Assembly: GCF_016132545.1 (NCBI RefSeq)
Contig: NZ_CP066167.1
Coordinates: 3,222,001 to 3,286,000 of the forward strand
Reading direction: 5' to 3'
From: Spongiibacter nanhainus
GTDB lineage: Bacteria; Pseudomonadota; Gammaproteobacteria; Pseudomonadales; Spongiibacteraceae
Length of the DNA stretch: 64,000 bases
Shown: positions 9,241-19,591 of the stretch, one piece after another
Layout: each line of letters starts with the position of its first letter
How positions within the stretch are numbered: position 1 is the stretch's first letter
The notes under the pieces: generated by a model
What the model saw: the letters and a program-made list of their open reading frames with translations, nothing else
Databases searched by the model: none
Told to the model about the DNA's origin: nothing
Program-made: the position numbers and the translations under genes

Positions 9241-11295
9241 ATGTCGCGCAAGATATTGGTCACCAGTGCCCTGCCCTATGCCAATGGCCCCCTCCACCTC
9301 GGCCATTTGCTGGAATCCATTCAGACGGATATCTGGGTGCGCTTTCAAAAAATGCGCGGTCACGACGTGGCCTACGTTTGTGCCGATGACGCCCACGGCA
9401 CGGCGATCATGCTCACCGCCGAGAAGCTGGGCATCACCCCGGAGGAGCAAATCGCCCGGGTAAAAGCGGAACACGAGCGGGATCTCGCTGGTTTCCAGAT
9501 CCGCTTTGACAACTACTACAGTACCCACTCCGACGAGTGCCGCCACTATGCGGAGGAGATATTCCGCCGCCTGGACGCCAACGGCCACATCGAGCGCAAA
9601 GAAATCACCCAGCTCTACGACCCGGAGAAAAACCTGTTCCTGGCCGACCGCTATATCAAGGGCACCTGCCCCAAGTGCAAGGCCGAAGACCAGTACGGCG
9701 ACAACTGTGAAGTCTGCTCTGCCACCTATACGCCGGCGGAGTTGATCAACCCGCGCTCGGCAATTTCCGGCGCGGTGCCGGTGGAGAAGGCTTCCACCCA
9801 TTTCTTCTTTAAGCTTGAAGATTTCGAAGGTCTGCTGCGCAGCTGGACCCGCAGTGACAGCCTGCAGCCACAAATTGCCAACAAACTCGGTGAGTGGTTG
9901 GATGCCGGCCTGCAGAGCTGGGACATTTCCCGGGACGCCCCCTACTTTGGCTTTGAAATCCCCGGGGCGCCGGGCAAGTATTTTTACGTGTGGCTGGACG
10001 CCCCCATCGGCTATATGGCCAGCTGTGCCAACTGGTGCGCCAGCACCGGCCGCAACTTCGACGATTACTGGGCCCCCGACTCCAAGGCCGAGCTCTATCA
10101 CTTTATCGGCAAGGACATCATCAACTTCCATGGCCTGTTCTGGCCGGCGATGCTGGACTCGGCGGGCTTCCGCCAACCTACAGCGATCTATGTGCACGGC
10201 TTCCTGACCGTCAACGGCAAGAAAATGTCCAAATCCCGGGGCACCTTTATCAAGGCGGAGACCTATCTCAAACACCTGCCGCCGGACTACCTGCGCTACT
10301 ACTTTGCCGCCAAGCTGTCCGGCGCCGTGGACGATATCGACCTCAACCTGGAAGATTTCGTTAAGCGGGTCAACTCCGATCTGGTGGGCAAGCTGGTCAA
10401 TATCGCCAGCCGCAGCGCCAAGTTTGTGCTTAAAGGCAATGACGGCGTACTCAGTGGTCAGCTCCACAACCCCGCCCTGTGGCAGCAGGTCGTGGACGCC
10501 AGCGAGGGCATCGCCAGCCACTTTGAGAACCGGGATTACGGCAAAGCCATCCGCGAAATCATGGCACTGGCAGATGCCACCAACGAATACTTCGACGCCG
10601 GCGAACCCTGGAAGCTGGCTAAAACCGAGGAAGGCGCCGCCGACGCTGTCGCCATCGCCTCCCAGTGCCTGAACTGCTTCTACGTGCTGAGCAGCTTCCT
10701 GGCACCGGTATTGCCTGCGCTGGCAGAAAAAGTGGAGAGCTTCCTCAATGTATCACTGAGCTGGGAGGCCCCCTTCCAGCCGCTGCTGGGTCACCGCATC
10801 GAGCCCTTCAAAGCAATGATGGCCCGGGTGGACAACGACAAGGTCCAAGCCATGGTGGAAGACAGTGCCGAGTCCATCGCCGCGGCACCCCAAGGCGCGA
10901 GCCAGGCCAGCAATAGCGGCAAAGCAAAACAGAAAAGCAACAAGGACGAGCCCCAGGGGCTGACCGACACCATCGAGTTCCCCGACTTTGCCAAAGTCGA
11001 CCTGCGGGTAGCCGAAATCGTCGCCGCCGATCATGTGGAAGGCGCGGACAAGTTGCTGCAATTGACGCTGAACCTCGGCGAGCTGGGGCAAAAGCAGGTG
11101 TTTGCTGGGATTAAGTCTGCCTACGCCCCTGAGCAGCTTGTGGGCAAGCTCACCGTAATGGTCGCCAACCTGGCGCCCCGAAAAATGCGCTTTGGCGTTT
11201 CTGAAGGCATGGTGTTGGCGGCAGGCCCGGGGGGTAAAGAGATTTGGCTGCTCAGCCCGGACAGCGGCGCTCAACCGGGAATGCGGATTCAATAA
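9241..11295 (+). CDS. metG: Methionyl-tRNA synthetase
   Basis: Charges tRNA-Met and initiator tRNA with methionine. 684 residues, the long dimeric form. Seen: the HIGH-type signature in [16 protein letters not shown], a zinc-knuckle region with CPKC and CEVC (about 145-162), the KMSKS loop in [12 protein letters not shown] (about 330), and a C-terminal tRNA-binding OB domain starting near [17 protein letters not shown] (about 578). A lysine/serine-rich linker (about 545-570) joins the domains. A 434-codon open frame on the opposite strand inside this gene is a shadow. Confidence 0.97.
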   Translation: MSRKILVTSALPYANGPLHLGHLLESIQTDIWVRFQKMRGHDVAYVCADDAHGTAIMLTAEKLGITPEEQIARVKAEHERDLAGFQIRFDNYYSTHSDECRHYAEEIFRRLDANGHIERKEITQLYDPEKNLFLADRYIKGTCPKCKAEDQYGDNCEVCSATYTPAELINPRSAISGAVPVEKASTHFFFKLEDFEGLLRSWTRSDSLQPQIANKLGEWLDAGLQSWDISRDAPYFGFEIPGAPGKYFYVWLDAPIGYMASCANWCASTGRNFDDYWAPDSKAELYHFIGKDIINFHGLFWPAMLDSAGFRQPTAIYVHGFLTVNGKKMSKSRGTFIKAETYLKHLPPDYLRYYFAAKLSGAVDDIDLNLEDFVKRVNSDLVGKLVNIASRSAKFVLKGNDGVLSGQLHNPALWQQVVDASEGIASHFENRDYGKAIREIMALADATNEYFDAGEPWKLAKTEEGAADAVAIASQCLNCFYVLSSFLAPVLPALAEKVESFLNVSLSWEAPFQPLLGHRIEPFKAMMARVDNDKVQAMVEDSAESIAAAPQGASQASNSGKAKQKSNKDEPQGLTDTIEFPDFAKVDLRVAEIVAADHVEGADKLLQLTLNLGELGQKQVFAGIKSAYAPEQLVGKLTVMVANLAPRKMRFGVSEGMVLAAGPGGKEIWLLSPDSGAQPGMRIQ

Positions 11296-11301
11296 CCGCC
11301 C

Positions 11302-11322
11302 CTTATCGGCCACACCGATAAG
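11302..11322 (+). terminator. Hairpin after metG, possible terminator
   Basis: A perfect 8-base-pair stem (11302-11309 with 11315-11322) with a five-base loop lies seven bases after the metG stop. It is followed only by TGTTTC, so it is a weak intrinsic terminator at best, or an RNA 3'-end stabilising hairpin. The remaining sequence up to the rsxA start presumably holds the rsx promoter. Confidence 0.5.
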
Positions 11323-11502
11323 TGTTTCAGGATTAACACATTTTAAATTGAACGCTTGTTCGAAATAAAATACTGTTGGTTATGACAAGGTCATGACGGT
11401 GCCCATTGCTGTGGCACCTCTATGGCCGTTTGTACACGAGGCGAGCCGGCTCCAAGAAGCCACGATAGACGTATCAAGCCGCCAGAGGGGGAGGCAAACA
11501 CA

Positions 11503-12081
11503 GTGTTGGCGGATTATTCCATACTTCTTATCAGCGCCATTCTGGTCAACAATTTTGTACTGGTCCAGTTCCTTGGCCTGTGCCCCTTTATGGGGGTGTC
11601 CAGCAAGTTGGAAACCGCTATTGGCATGTCCAGCGCCACCACCTTCGTGCTGACCCTGGCCTCAATTTGTAGTTGGCTCACCTATCAATGGCTGCTGGTG
11701 CCACTGGGATTGGAATATCTGCGGACTATTTCCTTTATTCTGGTGATCGCTGTGGTGGTGCAATTTACCGAGATGGTGGTGCGTAAAACCAGCCCCCTGC
11801 TGTACAAAGTACTGGGGGTGTTTCTGCCGTTAATTACCACCAACTGCGCCGTGCTGGGCGTCGCGCTTCTCAACATCAACAAAGACCACAGCTTTGTTGA
11901 ATCCGCTCTTTATGGCTTTGGCGCGGCCGCCGGCTTTTCTATGGTACTGGTGCTGTTTGCTGCCATGCGGGAGCGGATTGCCGCTGCCGATGTGCCTACC
12001 CCCTTCCAGGGTGCTGCGGTGGGTATGGTTACCGCGGGCTTGATGTCGCTGGCCTTTATGGGCTTTGCCGGGCTGGTATAG
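11503..12081 (+). CDS. rsxA: Electron transport complex subunit RsxA
   Basis: Integral membrane subunit of the Rsx/Rnf ion-translocating ferredoxin:NAD+ oxidoreductase, which in gammaproteobacteria also keeps the SoxR sensor reduced. The 192 residues closely resemble E. coli Rsx[21 protein letters not shown], then [19 protein letters not shown], with six predicted membrane segments. The start is taken as GTG at 11503, nine bases after AGGGGGAGG and matching the family N-terminus; upstream ATG codons would add unrelated residues. Confidence 0.93.
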   Translation: MLADYSILLISAILVNNFVLVQFLGLCPFMGVSSKLETAIGMSSATTFVLTLASICSWLTYQWLLVPLGLEYLRTISFILVIAVVVQFTEMVVRKTSPLLYKVLGVFLPLITTNCAVLGVALLNINKDHSFVESALYGFGAAAGFSMVLVLFAAMRERIAAADVPTPFQGAAVGMVTAGLMSLAFMGFAGLV

Positions 12082-12092
12082 GGGAGCAGCGG

Positions 12093-12686
12093 ATGGATAT
12101 TTTCTTCACTGACGGTTTTATCGCGGCCTTGCTGGCGCTGGTCAGCCTGGGCGCCGTATTCGGCGCATTGCTGGGCTTTGCCGCCATCAAGTTTAAAACT
12201 GAGGGCGACCCCATTGCCGAACAGGTGGAGGCACTGCTGCCTCAAACCCAGTGCGGCCAGTGTGGCTACCCCGGCTGCCGCCCCTACGCCGAAGCCATTG
12301 CCGGCGGCGACGAGATCAACAAGTGCCCGCCCGGCGGCGAATCCACCATCGCCGCACTGGCCGACCTGCTGGGCGTCGAAGCCAAACCCCTGGACGCCGC
12401 CGAAGAGTCGGTGCCCTCGGTAGCTTACATCCGCGAAGAGGAATGTATCGGCTGTACCAAGTGCATCCAGGCTTGCCCGGTGGACGCCATTCTCGGCTCA
12501 GCCAAGCACATGCACACCGTGATCGCCAGTGAATGCACCGGCTGCGATCTCTGCGTTGAGCCCTGCCCGGTGGACTGTATCGAAATGCGTCCTTTGCCCA
12601 CGACTCTGCAAAGCTGGCACTGGGAAACCCCAGCTGACGGCGTCGAGTTAATCGCCAGTGACCGCCAATCTGTGGAGGCTGCCTGA
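12093..12686 (+). CDS. rsxB: Electron transport complex subunit RsxB
   Basis: Ferredoxin-like subunit of the Rsx complex, 197 residues. One N-terminal membrane anchor ([20 protein letters not shown]) is followed by a 4-cysteine domain ([15 protein letters not shown]) and two 4Fe-4S motifs of the CxxCxxCxxxCP type ([16 protein letters not shown] and [16 protein letters not shown]). It accepts electrons from the soluble side and passes them into the membrane complex. Eleven bases after rsxA. Confidence 0.95.
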   Translation: MDIFFTDGFIAALLALVSLGAVFGALLGFAAIKFKTEGDPIAEQVEALLPQTQCGQCGYPGCRPYAEAIAGGDEINKCPPGGESTIAALADLLGVEAKPLDAAEESVPSVAYIREEECIGCTKCIQACPVDAILGSAKHMHTVIASECTGCDLCVEPCPVDCIEMRPLPTTLQSWHWETPADGVELIASDRQSVEAA

Positions 12687-12691
12687 GCCCT

Positions 12692-15142
12692 ATGCCTATC
12701 TCTGCAGACAGCCACAGCGACACCATCAAGGTTTGGGATATTCACGGCGGCGTGCACCCCCCTGAGAACAAGCACCAATCTCTGGGTGAACCCATTCAGT
12801 CGGCGGGCATCCCGCCCCGCCTTATTCTGCCCTTATCCCAGCACATCGGGGCGCCCGCTGCGCCACTGGTGGAAGTTGGCGACAAGGTCTTAAAGGGCCA
12901 GCAAATCGCCGAAGCCAAAGGCTTGGTCAGCGCGCCCATCCACGCCCCCACCTCGGGGGTCATTGCCGCCATCGAGCCCCGGGTCATTCCCCACCCCTCC
13001 GGGATGAGCGCCCCCTGCATCATTCTCGATACTGACGGCGAAGACACTTGGATTCCACACCAGGGCGTAGAGGATTTCCGCTCACTGGACAAGCCAGAAC
13101 TCCTCAAGCGTATTCGCGAAGCAGGGATTGCCGGCATGGGGGGCGCGGGCTTCCCCTCCGCAGTCAAATTGGGCGGCACCAAAGCCATCGACACGTTGAT
13201 TCTCAATGGCACCGAGTGCGAACCCTATATTACTGCTGACGATATTCTGATGCGGGAGCGGGCCGAACAGATCATCGCCGGTGCCGAGATACTCCGCCAC
13301 CTAGTCGCTCCCAGCGAGCGCACCGTGATCGGCGTAGAGGACAACAAACCCGAAGGCATCGCCGCCCTGCGCAAAGCCGCTGAAGGCACCGGCATCCAGG
13401 TCGCGGTCTTCCCCACCAAATATCCCTCCGGCGGCGAGAAGCAGCTGATAGAGATTCTGACCGGCCGGGAAGTCCCCTCTGGCGGACTGCCCGCTGACAT
13501 CGGCGTGGTGTGCCAAAACATCGGCACCGCAGTGGCCATTTACCGGGCCATCCGCTTTGGCGAACCGTTGATTTCCCGAGTCACCACCGTGACCGGTGAG
13601 GCCTGCGGCCACCAGCGCAACTACGAGGTGCTGCTGGGCACGCCAGTGCAGTACCTGCTCGATCGCAGCGAGTTCGACGCGTCTCGCTGCATTCGCCTGG
13701 TGATGGGGGGGCCGATGATGGGCTATACCCTCCCCGATACTGGCGTTCCCATTGTTAAGACCAGTAACTGTGTGCTGGCTCCCACCGTCGAGGAGCTGCC
13801 ACCTCCGCCCCCGGCCCAGGCCTGTATTCGCTGCGGCATGTGCGCCGAGGCCTGCCCGGTATCCCTGCTGCCCCAGCAGATGTATTGGTATGCCCGCTCT
13901 CAGGAATACGACAAGCTGGAAGAGCACAATCTGTTTGACTGCATCGAGTGCGGCGCCTGTTCCTATGCCTGCCCCAGCCATATCCCGCTGGTGCAGTATT
14001 ACCGCGCCGCCAAAGGGGAGATCAGGCAGGCCGAGCAAGACCGCATTAAAGCCGAGCGCTCCAAAGAACGCTTTGAAGCCCGCCAGGCGCGGATAGAAAA
14101 AGAAGCCGCCGAGAAAGAGGCCAAAAAACGCGCTCGCCTGGAGGCCGCCAAGGCCAAGCAGAATACAGCTGCCAAGCCGGTCTCTGACAACGACAACAAG
14201 AGCGATATTATTCAAGCGGCCATCGAGCGCAGCAAAGCCAAGAAGGCCCAGCAGAGCGACCCCGCCACCGCCGCTATTGAACGCGCCCAGGCCAAGCGCA
14301 GCGGCAAGGCAGCAGAGGAAACTCCACAAGAGCAACAAGCCCGCCTGGAAAAACTGGTCGCCAGCACCGAAAAGCGGCTCGAGTCTGCCAAAGAGAAACT
14401 GGCCCAAGCTGAGGCCGAAGGCAGTGATAAGGTGGAGGCCTTCCGCAGCGCCGTTACCACTACCGAGAAAAAACTACAGGGCGCCCGGGAGGAGCTGGCG
14501 GCACTAGACGCACCACCGGCCACTGCGGCGAGTTCGCCGCAGGACCAAAGTGCCGAATTGGACCCCGCCCAGGCCGCCATCGCTCGGGCTCAAGCCAAGC
14601 GGGCCGGGGCCGATGCCCCGGAATCCGATGAGGACAAAACCCAGCGCCTCCAGCAGCAAATCGCCAGCACCGAAAAACGCCTAAAGGCCGCTGAAGCGCG
14701 CTGGCAGGAGGCTCAGCAACAGGGCGGCAGCAAAGCCGAGGCCCTGGCTGCCGGCGTAGAAAAAACTCGGGAGAAGCTGGATGCCGCCCGCCAGGAGCTG
14801 GCCAGCCACCAAGCCACCTTGCAGACGGGCAGGGATAATAACGGCGACGCCGCCGACAGCCCCAGTGATGACCCGGCACAAGCCGCGATTGCCAGGGCCA
14901 TGGCCGCCCGGGAGGCAGCGGCCAATTTGAGCGAGACCGACAAACTGGCCCAGAGCGTAGAGTCACTGGAAAAACGCATTGCCCGCAGCCGCGAGAAACT
15001 CGACGCCGCCCGCCAAGCTGGCGATGACACCGTTGACGCTTTGGAAACCGCGCTGCAAAAACTAGAGACCAAGCTCAGCGAGGCCCAGGGCAAGCTGGCC
15101 GAGGCCAAGGGGTCAAAAACACCCCAGAGCCAAGAGCATTAA
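12692..15142 (+). CDS. rsxC: Electron transport complex subunit RsxC with long repeat tail
   Basis: NADH-side subunit of the Rsx complex, 816 residues. The core (about 1-440) has the nucleotide/flavin-binding region GMGGAGFPSAVK and two 4Fe-4S motifs (CIRCGMCAEACP and CIECGACSYACP). From about residue 450 to the end is a charged, Ala/Lys/Glu-rich predicted coiled-coil tail. It carries at least three long imperfect repeats opening with DPAxAAIxRAxAxR and continuing with ASTEKRL-type heptads, plus a shorter first unit. Such tails are known in RsxC of other gammaproteobacteria and vary in length; their function is unclear. Confidence 0.93.
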   Translation: MPISADSHSDTIKVWDIHGGVHPPENKHQSLGEPIQSAGIPPRLILPLSQHIGAPAAPLVEVGDKVLKGQQIAEAKGLVSAPIHAPTSGVIAAIEPRVIPHPSGMSAPCIILDTDGEDTWIPHQGVEDFRSLDKPELLKRIREAGIAGMGGAGFPSAVKLGGTKAIDTLILNGTECEPYITADDILMRERAEQIIAGAEILRHLVAPSERTVIGVEDNKPEGIAALRKAAEGTGIQVAVFPTKYPSGGEKQLIEILTGREVPSGGLPADIGVVCQNIGTAVAIYRAIRFGEPLISRVTTVTGEACGHQRNYEVLLGTPVQYLLDRSEFDASRCIRLVMGGPMMGYTLPDTGVPIVKTSNCVLAPTVEELPPPPPAQACIRCGMCAEACPVSLLPQQMYWYARSQEYDKLEEHNLFDCIECGACSYACPSHIPLVQYYRAAKGEIRQAEQDRIKAERSKERFEARQARIEKEAAEKEAKKRARLEAAKAKQNTAAKPVSDNDNKSDIIQAAIERSKAKKAQQSDPATAAIERAQAKRSGKAAEETPQEQQARLEKLVASTEKRLESAKEKLAQAEAEGSDKVEAFRSAVTTTEKKLQGAREELAALDAPPATAASSPQDQSAELDPAQAAIARAQAKRAGADAPESDEDKTQRLQQQIASTEKRLKAAEARWQEAQQQGGSKAEALAAGVEKTREKLDAARQELASHQATLQTGRDNNGDAADSPSDDPAQAAIARAMAAREAAANLSETDKLAQSVESLEKRIARSREKLDAARQAGDDTVDALETALQKLETKLSEAQGKLAEAKGSKTPQSQEH

Positions 15143-15160
15143 TCGGGAGCGGTACGCACT

Positions 15161-16204
15161 ATGGCATTTATGAAGATCAGCTCCCCCCACGCCCACGGGC
15201 CCATGAGCACCGCCCGGGTGATGCGCCTGGTGCTGTTCGCCACGGTTCCAGGGCTGGTGGCACTGACCTGGTTCTTTGGCTTTGGCACACTGGTCAATGT
15301 GCTGTGGGCCAGCCTCACCGCGTTGGCCTTTGAGGCCCTGGCACTGAAACTGCGCCGACGCCCACTGGGTTTTTACCTGAGCGACTGCAGCGCCTTAGTC
15401 ACGGCGTTTTTGCTGGGCATTGCCCTGCCCCCTGCGTCGCCATTCTGGTTGATTGCCGTGGGTACCGGCTTCGCCATCCTGATTTGTAAGCAGATGTATG
15501 GCGGCATGGGCTATAACCCATTCAACCCCGCCATGGCCGCCTACGTCTTGTTGCTGATTTCCTTTCCGGTGGATATGACCACCTGGCTGGCGCCGCGGGG
15601 CGCAGTCGACGCCGGCCAACTACTCGGCCCGGTAGACGCCATACTGCGCTGTTTTGGTCTTCTCAACCCGGTGGATGCCGTCACCATGGCGACGCCGCTG
15701 GATGTGGTCAAACAGAACGACGCCCTACTGATGGAAGACCTGTGGAGCCAATCAGCTCAGTTTGGTCAGTGGGGCGGTCTCGGCTGGGAATGGGTCAACC
15801 TGGGCTTTTTGTTGGGCGGCATCTATCTGCTCTACAAACGGGTCTTCACCTGGCACGCGCCGGTCAGCATGCTGGTAGCCCTGGCGGTGATGTCACTGCT
15901 GTTTTACGACGGCGGTAGCTCGGCATCCCCCGGTTCGCCGCTGTTCCATTTGTTTAGCGGCGCCACCATGTTCGGGGCCTTTTTCATTGTCACCGACCCG
16001 GTTACCTCGGCGGTCTCCAACCGCGGCCGGATGGTGTACGGCGCCCTGATCGGCGCCCTGGTCTTTGTGATTCGCGCCTGGGGCAACTACCCCGATGCAG
16101 TGGCCTTTGCGGTACTGCTGATGAACTTTGCCGCGCCATTTATCGATCACTACACCCAGCCCCGCACCTATGGGCACCGCCGTAAAAAAGCCGCCAAGGA
16201 GTAA
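15161..16204 (+). CDS. rsxD: Electron transport complex subunit RsxD
   Basis: Membrane flavoprotein subunit of the Rsx complex, 347 residues with multiple hydrophobic segments. The conserved block MYGGMGYNPFNPAMAAYV is present. The SGATMFGAFFIVTDPVTSA region is typical for the periplasmic-face segment downstream of the flavin site. The family carries covalently bound FMN; I infer the same here. Eighteen bases after rsxC. Confidence 0.94.
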   Translation: MAFMKISSPHAHGPMSTARVMRLVLFATVPGLVALTWFFGFGTLVNVLWASLTALAFEALALKLRRRPLGFYLSDCSALVTAFLLGIALPPASPFWLIAVGTGFAILICKQMYGGMGYNPFNPAMAAYVLLLISFPVDMTTWLAPRGAVDAGQLLGPVDAILRCFGLLNPVDAVTMATPLDVVKQNDALLMEDLWSQSAQFGQWGGLGWEWVNLGFLLGGIYLLYKRVFTWHAPVSMLVALAVMSLLFYDGGSSASPGSPLFHLFSGATMFGAFFIVTDPVTSAVSNRGRMVYGALIGALVFVIRAWGNYPDAVAFAVLLMNFAAPFIDHYTQPRTYGHRRKKAAKE

Positions 16205-16216
16205 GCACCGAGTACT

Positions 16217-16864
16217 ATGCTGGGACAATCTATTGGAAAAAACGGCGCCATGCTGGGGCTGTTCGCCGTGCTGACCACCGGTGTTATCGCGGCGACCTAC
16301 CTGTCGACCCGAGATCAGGTGCGGGACAATATTCGGCGTGCCGAAGAAAAAGCCCTGCTGGATATCATCCCCCGCCAGCGCCACGACAACGACATGCTGG
16401 AAGACAGCATGACTGTCGACAACAGCGAGCTGTTGGGTCTAAGGGAAGCCAAACTGCGCTATCTGGCCACACAAGAAGGCAAGCCGGTGGCCGTGATCCT
16501 GCCCGCCACTGCCCGGGACGGTTACACCGGTGATATCGACCTCATCGTTGGCATTAATGTCGACGGCAGCGTCGCTGGCGTGCGGGTGCTCAGCCACCGG
16601 GAAACCCCAGGCCTGGGCGATCAGGTCGACTACAAGAAAAGTCAGTGGGTCGATAACTTTCAGGGCAAGTCCTTGGAGCAACCCCCAATTGAACAGTGGA
16701 CGGTAAAAAAAGATGGCGGTGTCTTCGACCAGTTTACCGGCGCCACTATCACACCCAGAGCGGTGACCGGCGCGGTGCGTCGGGCCTTGCAGTATTTTGA
16801 CGCCCATCGAGAGCAACTACTGGCAAAGATGGCGACAGATAACCAGGAGCAAACCCATGAGTGA
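16217..16864 (+). CDS. rsxG: Electron transport complex subunit RsxG
   Basis: Periplasm-facing flavoprotein subunit with one N-terminal membrane anchor ([19 protein letters not shown]), 215 residues. The FMN-binding domain carries the covalent flavinylation motif [11 protein letters not shown] (about 172-182), in which the second Thr is the expected attachment site, and the conserved [18 protein letters not shown]. It overlaps the start of rsxE by eight bases. Confidence 0.94.
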   Translation: MLGQSIGKNGAMLGLFAVLTTGVIAATYLSTRDQVRDNIRRAEEKALLDIIPRQRHDNDMLEDSMTVDNSELLGLREAKLRYLATQEGKPVAVILPATARDGYTGDIDLIVGINVDGSVAGVRVLSHRETPGLGDQVDYKKSQWVDNFQGKSLEQPPIEQWTVKKDGGVFDQFTGATITPRAVTGAVRRALQYFDAHREQLLAKMATDNQEQTHE

Positions 16865-17567
16865 TACCAGTTACCGCGACCTCTCCCTCAACGGTTTGTG
16901 GAAGAATAACCCGGCCATCGTGCAGCTGCTGGGACTGTGCCCACTGCTGGCGGTGACCGGCTCGGTGATCAACGCCATCGGAATGGGGTTGGCGACACTG
17001 TTGGTGCTGACCACCTCCAACACCTGCGTCTCGCTGATTCGCAATTTCGCCTCGGATGCCATCCGCCTGCCGGCTTTTGTGATGATCATCGCCGCAGCGG
17101 TAACCTGCATCGAGCTGTTGATGCAGGCCTTTGCCTACGAGCTATTCCAGATTCTCGGTATCTTTCTGCCACTGATTACCACCAACTGTGTGATTCTTGG
17201 CCGGGCCGACGCCTTTGCCAGCAAGAACTCCCTGCTGCCCGCCATGTACGACGGATTTATCATGGGTATGGGCTTTGCCGCAGTACTGGTTCTGCTCGGC
17301 GCCATGCGGGAGGTAGTGGGCACCGGCGCCATTTTCGCCAACATGGACCTGCTGTTCGGCGAGGGCGCCAAGGCCTGGAAAGTGGTGCTGTTTGAGGATT
17401 ACAAACCGGTATTAGTGGCCATTCTGCCCCCCGGTGCCTTTATCTTCACCGGGCTAATTATTGCGCTAAAAAATATGATCGACGGCCAGATTGAGAAACG
17501 CCGGGCCGCCAGCAGCGATACAGCGCCGGTTGACCGCCGAGTGCGGGTCACCGGCAATATCAGCTAA
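16857..17567 (+). CDS. rsxE: Electron transport complex subunit RsxE
   Basis: Membrane subunit paralogous to RsxA, 236 residues from the ATG at 16857. Conserved stretches: [21 protein letters not shown] and [20 protein letters not shown]. An upstream in-frame start at 16797 would read through the end of rsxG and is not supported. RsxE closes the rsxABCDGE operon. The nth (endonuclease III) gene that follows this operon in E. coli and Pseudomonas is absent here; a PBP7 gene on the other strand comes next. Confidence 0.94.
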   Translation: MSDTSYRDLSLNGLWKNNPAIVQLLGLCPLLAVTGSVINAIGMGLATLLVLTTSNTCVSLIRNFASDAIRLPAFVMIIAAAVTCIELLMQAFAYELFQILGIFLPLITTNCVILGRADAFASKNSLLPAMYDGFIMGMGFAAVLVLLGAMREVVGTGAIFANMDLLFGEGAKAWKVVLFEDYKPVLVAILPPGAFIFTGLIIALKNMIDGQIEKRRAASSDTAPVDRRVRVTGNIS

Positions 17568-17601
17568 CAACGCCTTTTATGGCGCTATTGATTAAGGAGC
17601 G

Positions 17602-18516
17602 CTAGTTGAGGCTGGCGGTGGGTTGCTTGGCCAAGTAGCCCGCCAATTTATTGCGCTGATAATTCCAGGCCGAGCTGGCCACTGAACCGCCATTGCCAGT
17701 TTCCAACCAGCGCTTGATGCGACCGGCATCGCCGATAGGGCTGCGCTTGCCAAAGGAGTCCAACATCACCAGCACCACTGGACGGCCATCCACTTCGGTT
17801 TTCATTACCAGGCAGCGACCCGCTTTATCCAGATAACCCGTCTTGCTGACATCGGCGGGCCAACGCTCGTAGCGCACCAGGGGGTTGGTGTTGACATAGG
17901 CGAGCTTGTAGCGGGGCCGGGAGAAATTGGCAGTGTGGACGGTGGTGGTGGAGTATTCCCGCAAGGTGGGATATTTGGCCGCGGCGGCCACCAGCTTGAC
18001 CAGGTCAGACGCGGTGGACACGTTCTGCTCAGACAAGCCGCTGCTGTCGACAAACTGGGTATTGCTCATTCCCAGTGCTGCCGCTTTGGCGTTCATCGCC
18101 TTAACAAAGGCCCTACTGCCGCCGGGATAAGTGCGCGCCAGTGACGCCGCCGCCAGGTTTTCCGACGACATCAAGGCAATGCGGATAACCTCTCCACGGG
18201 GTAATTCAGAGCCGGTGCGGATACGGGAAAAATAGTGGTCAATCGCCACCCGGTCCTGCTCGCTGAAGCGAATTTTTTCATTCAGATCCAGGTTGGCATC
18301 CAGGGTCACCATGGCCGTCATCACTTTAGTGATCGAGGCAATGGGCATTTGCAGGTTGGCGTGCTTTTCCAGCAACATTTCACCGGATTCGGCATCCATT
18401 GCTGCAGCGCTAACCGACGCTAATTTAGGCATCGCCTGTTTAGCTGCACCGGCCAAAGCGGCAGGCCCTACTACCATCAATAGCGACGCCACCGCCGCAA
18501 AGCACCACTTTTTCAT
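17602..18516 (-). CDS. pbpG: D-alanyl-D-alanine endopeptidase (PBP7 family)
   Basis: Periplasmic penicillin-binding serine peptidase that cleaves peptidoglycan cross-links. 304 residues from the ATG at 18516, chosen because AAGG lies eight bases ahead; a GTG at 18525 would overlap that site. A signal peptide (CFAAVASLLMVVGPAALAGA) is followed by the three active-site motifs: SITK (SxxK nucleophile), SEN within MSSENLAAASLA, and KTG in SKTGYLDKAG. Monocistronic; the roughly 200 bases upstream show nothing but the likely promoter. Confidence 0.92.
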   Translation of the reverse strand: MKKWCFAAVASLLMVVGPAALAGAAKQAMPKLASVSAAAMDAESGEMLLEKHANLQMPIASITKVMTAMVTLDANLDLNEKIRFSEQDRVAIDHYFSRIRTGSELPRGEVIRIALMSSENLAAASLARTYPGGSRAFVKAMNAKAAALGMSNTQFVDSSGLSEQNVSTASDLVKLVAAAAKYPTLREYSTTTVHTANFSRPRYKLAYVNTNPLVRYERWPADVSKTGYLDKAGRCLVMKTEVDGRPVVLVMLDSFGKRSPIGDAGRIKRWLETGNGGSVASSAWNYQRNKLAGYLAKQPTASLN

Positions 18517-18722
18517 GAAATACACCTTGGCCCGCTTACCCGAGGACGGACCTAACAGAAAACATTAGTGAGATACTACGCACTTTGTTGTTGTATGACT
18601 GTGCGCGTTTTCGCAATTGTTAGCACAATTGCCCCAGAGCGGCAAGAGAATGATCCGATCAAATTGGCAGCATATTTAGCCCCTTAGCGGGCACTTACGC
18701 TGCAAAAACTCATAAAATCATT

Positions 18723-19127
18723 TTAACTCTTTGTTTTTGTTCTCAAAGTACTAAGTATCTCATCGACGGCAGCGCGATCCATATCCCGGTCTTCGTCCGC
18801 GCAGGAATAGGTCACCAACAGCAGGTGGTCGGGGCCCAGCAAGTACCACTCGCGAATATAGTCACCCTCTTCCTCGGTCTCAAACTCCCAGCCCCGCCAT
18901 GCCTCACCTAGGCGACAGGCTCTGCCTTTTGCAACATCCAGATCCAGCTGTGAGATGAGCGATCTCAGGCCGGCCTCGTCGACAGCGCCGCCATCCGGAA
19001 CCAGCGCCGACAAACTAATGCAGCCCAACTCGTCCTCGTCATAGATCAAAATGCTCTCTTCATCCTGCTCGCTTAACCAGCATTCCGGCAGATCCAGAAA
19101 CCACCAGTCTGACTCAACTTCCCTCAT
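18723..19127 (-). CDS. Small acidic protein of unknown function downstream of rimI
   Basis: Protein of 134 residues I do not recognise. It starts at the ATG at 19127, overlapping the rimI stop (ATGA), so it should be translated with rimI. It is strongly acidic, begins MREVESDWWFLDLPECWL, and contains an aromatic, charged centre (WRGWEFETEEEGDYIREW). No signal peptide, membrane segment or cysteine motif is visible. A longer frame starting at 19310 runs back into rimI and is not favoured. Its position suggests a cytosolic accessory role, but nothing in the sequence names one. Confidence 0.65.
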   Translation of the reverse strand: MREVESDWWFLDLPECWLSEQDEESILIYDEDELGCISLSALVPDGGAVDEAGLRSLISQLDLDVAKGRACRLGEAWRGWEFETEEEGDYIREWYLLGPDHLLLVTYSCADEDRDMDRAAVDEILSTLRTKTKS

Positions 19128-19591
19128 GAAAACTCCAATGGCAGTGGCACTGACATTAGCAGTGCGTCTTCGCGGCCCGCGCCCAGCGGGTAATAATTTT
19201 TTCTGAGCCCGTCCTCGGCAAAGCCCATCGATGCATACAGGCTCCGCGCGGGGCGGTTGGAAACTCGGACTTCCAGCACACAACGCTCCGCCCCAAACTG
19301 CTGCATCCACGACAGGCCCGAGGCAAGCAACTCCCGCCCCAGCCCCCGGCCACGGTAGTGATCATCGACAATGATATTCAGCAGACTCACTTCATCCAGC
19401 ACCAGGGAAAACACCGCCACAGACACCAGCCGGTCATCGATTTTGATCCCCAGGCAATGATCGTCGCGCAAACTGCGCCGCCACACACTGCTTTGCCAGG
19501 GGTGGGGGTCAGATTTTTGTGACAGCGCCAGGCAGGCTTCCATATCAGCCAGGGTCAGTACCTCGGGAAAGGGCTCAGATAGGGAGCTCAT
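19124..19591 (-). CDS. rimI: Ribosomal protein S18-alanine N-acetyltransferase
   Basis: GNAT-family acetyltransferase of 155 residues that acetylates the N-terminal alanine of S18. The acetyl-CoA binding motif A reads VDDHYRGRGLGRELLASGL. The catalytic-side residues lie in ERCVLEVRVSNRPARSLYAS, followed by GFAEDGLRKNYYP. The start at 19591 overlaps the upstream gene by four bases (ATGA); a start at 19618 inside that gene is unlikely. Confidence 0.92.
   Translation of the reverse strand: MSSLSEPFPEVLTLADMEACLALSQKSDPHPWQSSVWRRSLRDDHCLGIKIDDRLVSVAVFSLVLDEVSLLNIIVDDHYRGRGLGRELLASGLSWMQQFGAERCVLEVRVSNRPARSLYASMGFAEDGLRKNYYPLGAGREDALLMSVPLPLEFS

Noticed and set aside
9217-10521. Open frame of 434 codons on the minus strand inside metG
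   Set aside because: Shadow of metG. The plus-strand protein has all MetRS motifs, and the antisense product has biased composition and no recognisable domain.
13301-14407. Open frame of 368 codons on the minus strand inside rsxC
   Set aside because: Shadow of the Ala/Lys/Glu-rich RsxC tail; its Gly/Leu/Ala-rich translation is typical of antisense reading of such a repeat.
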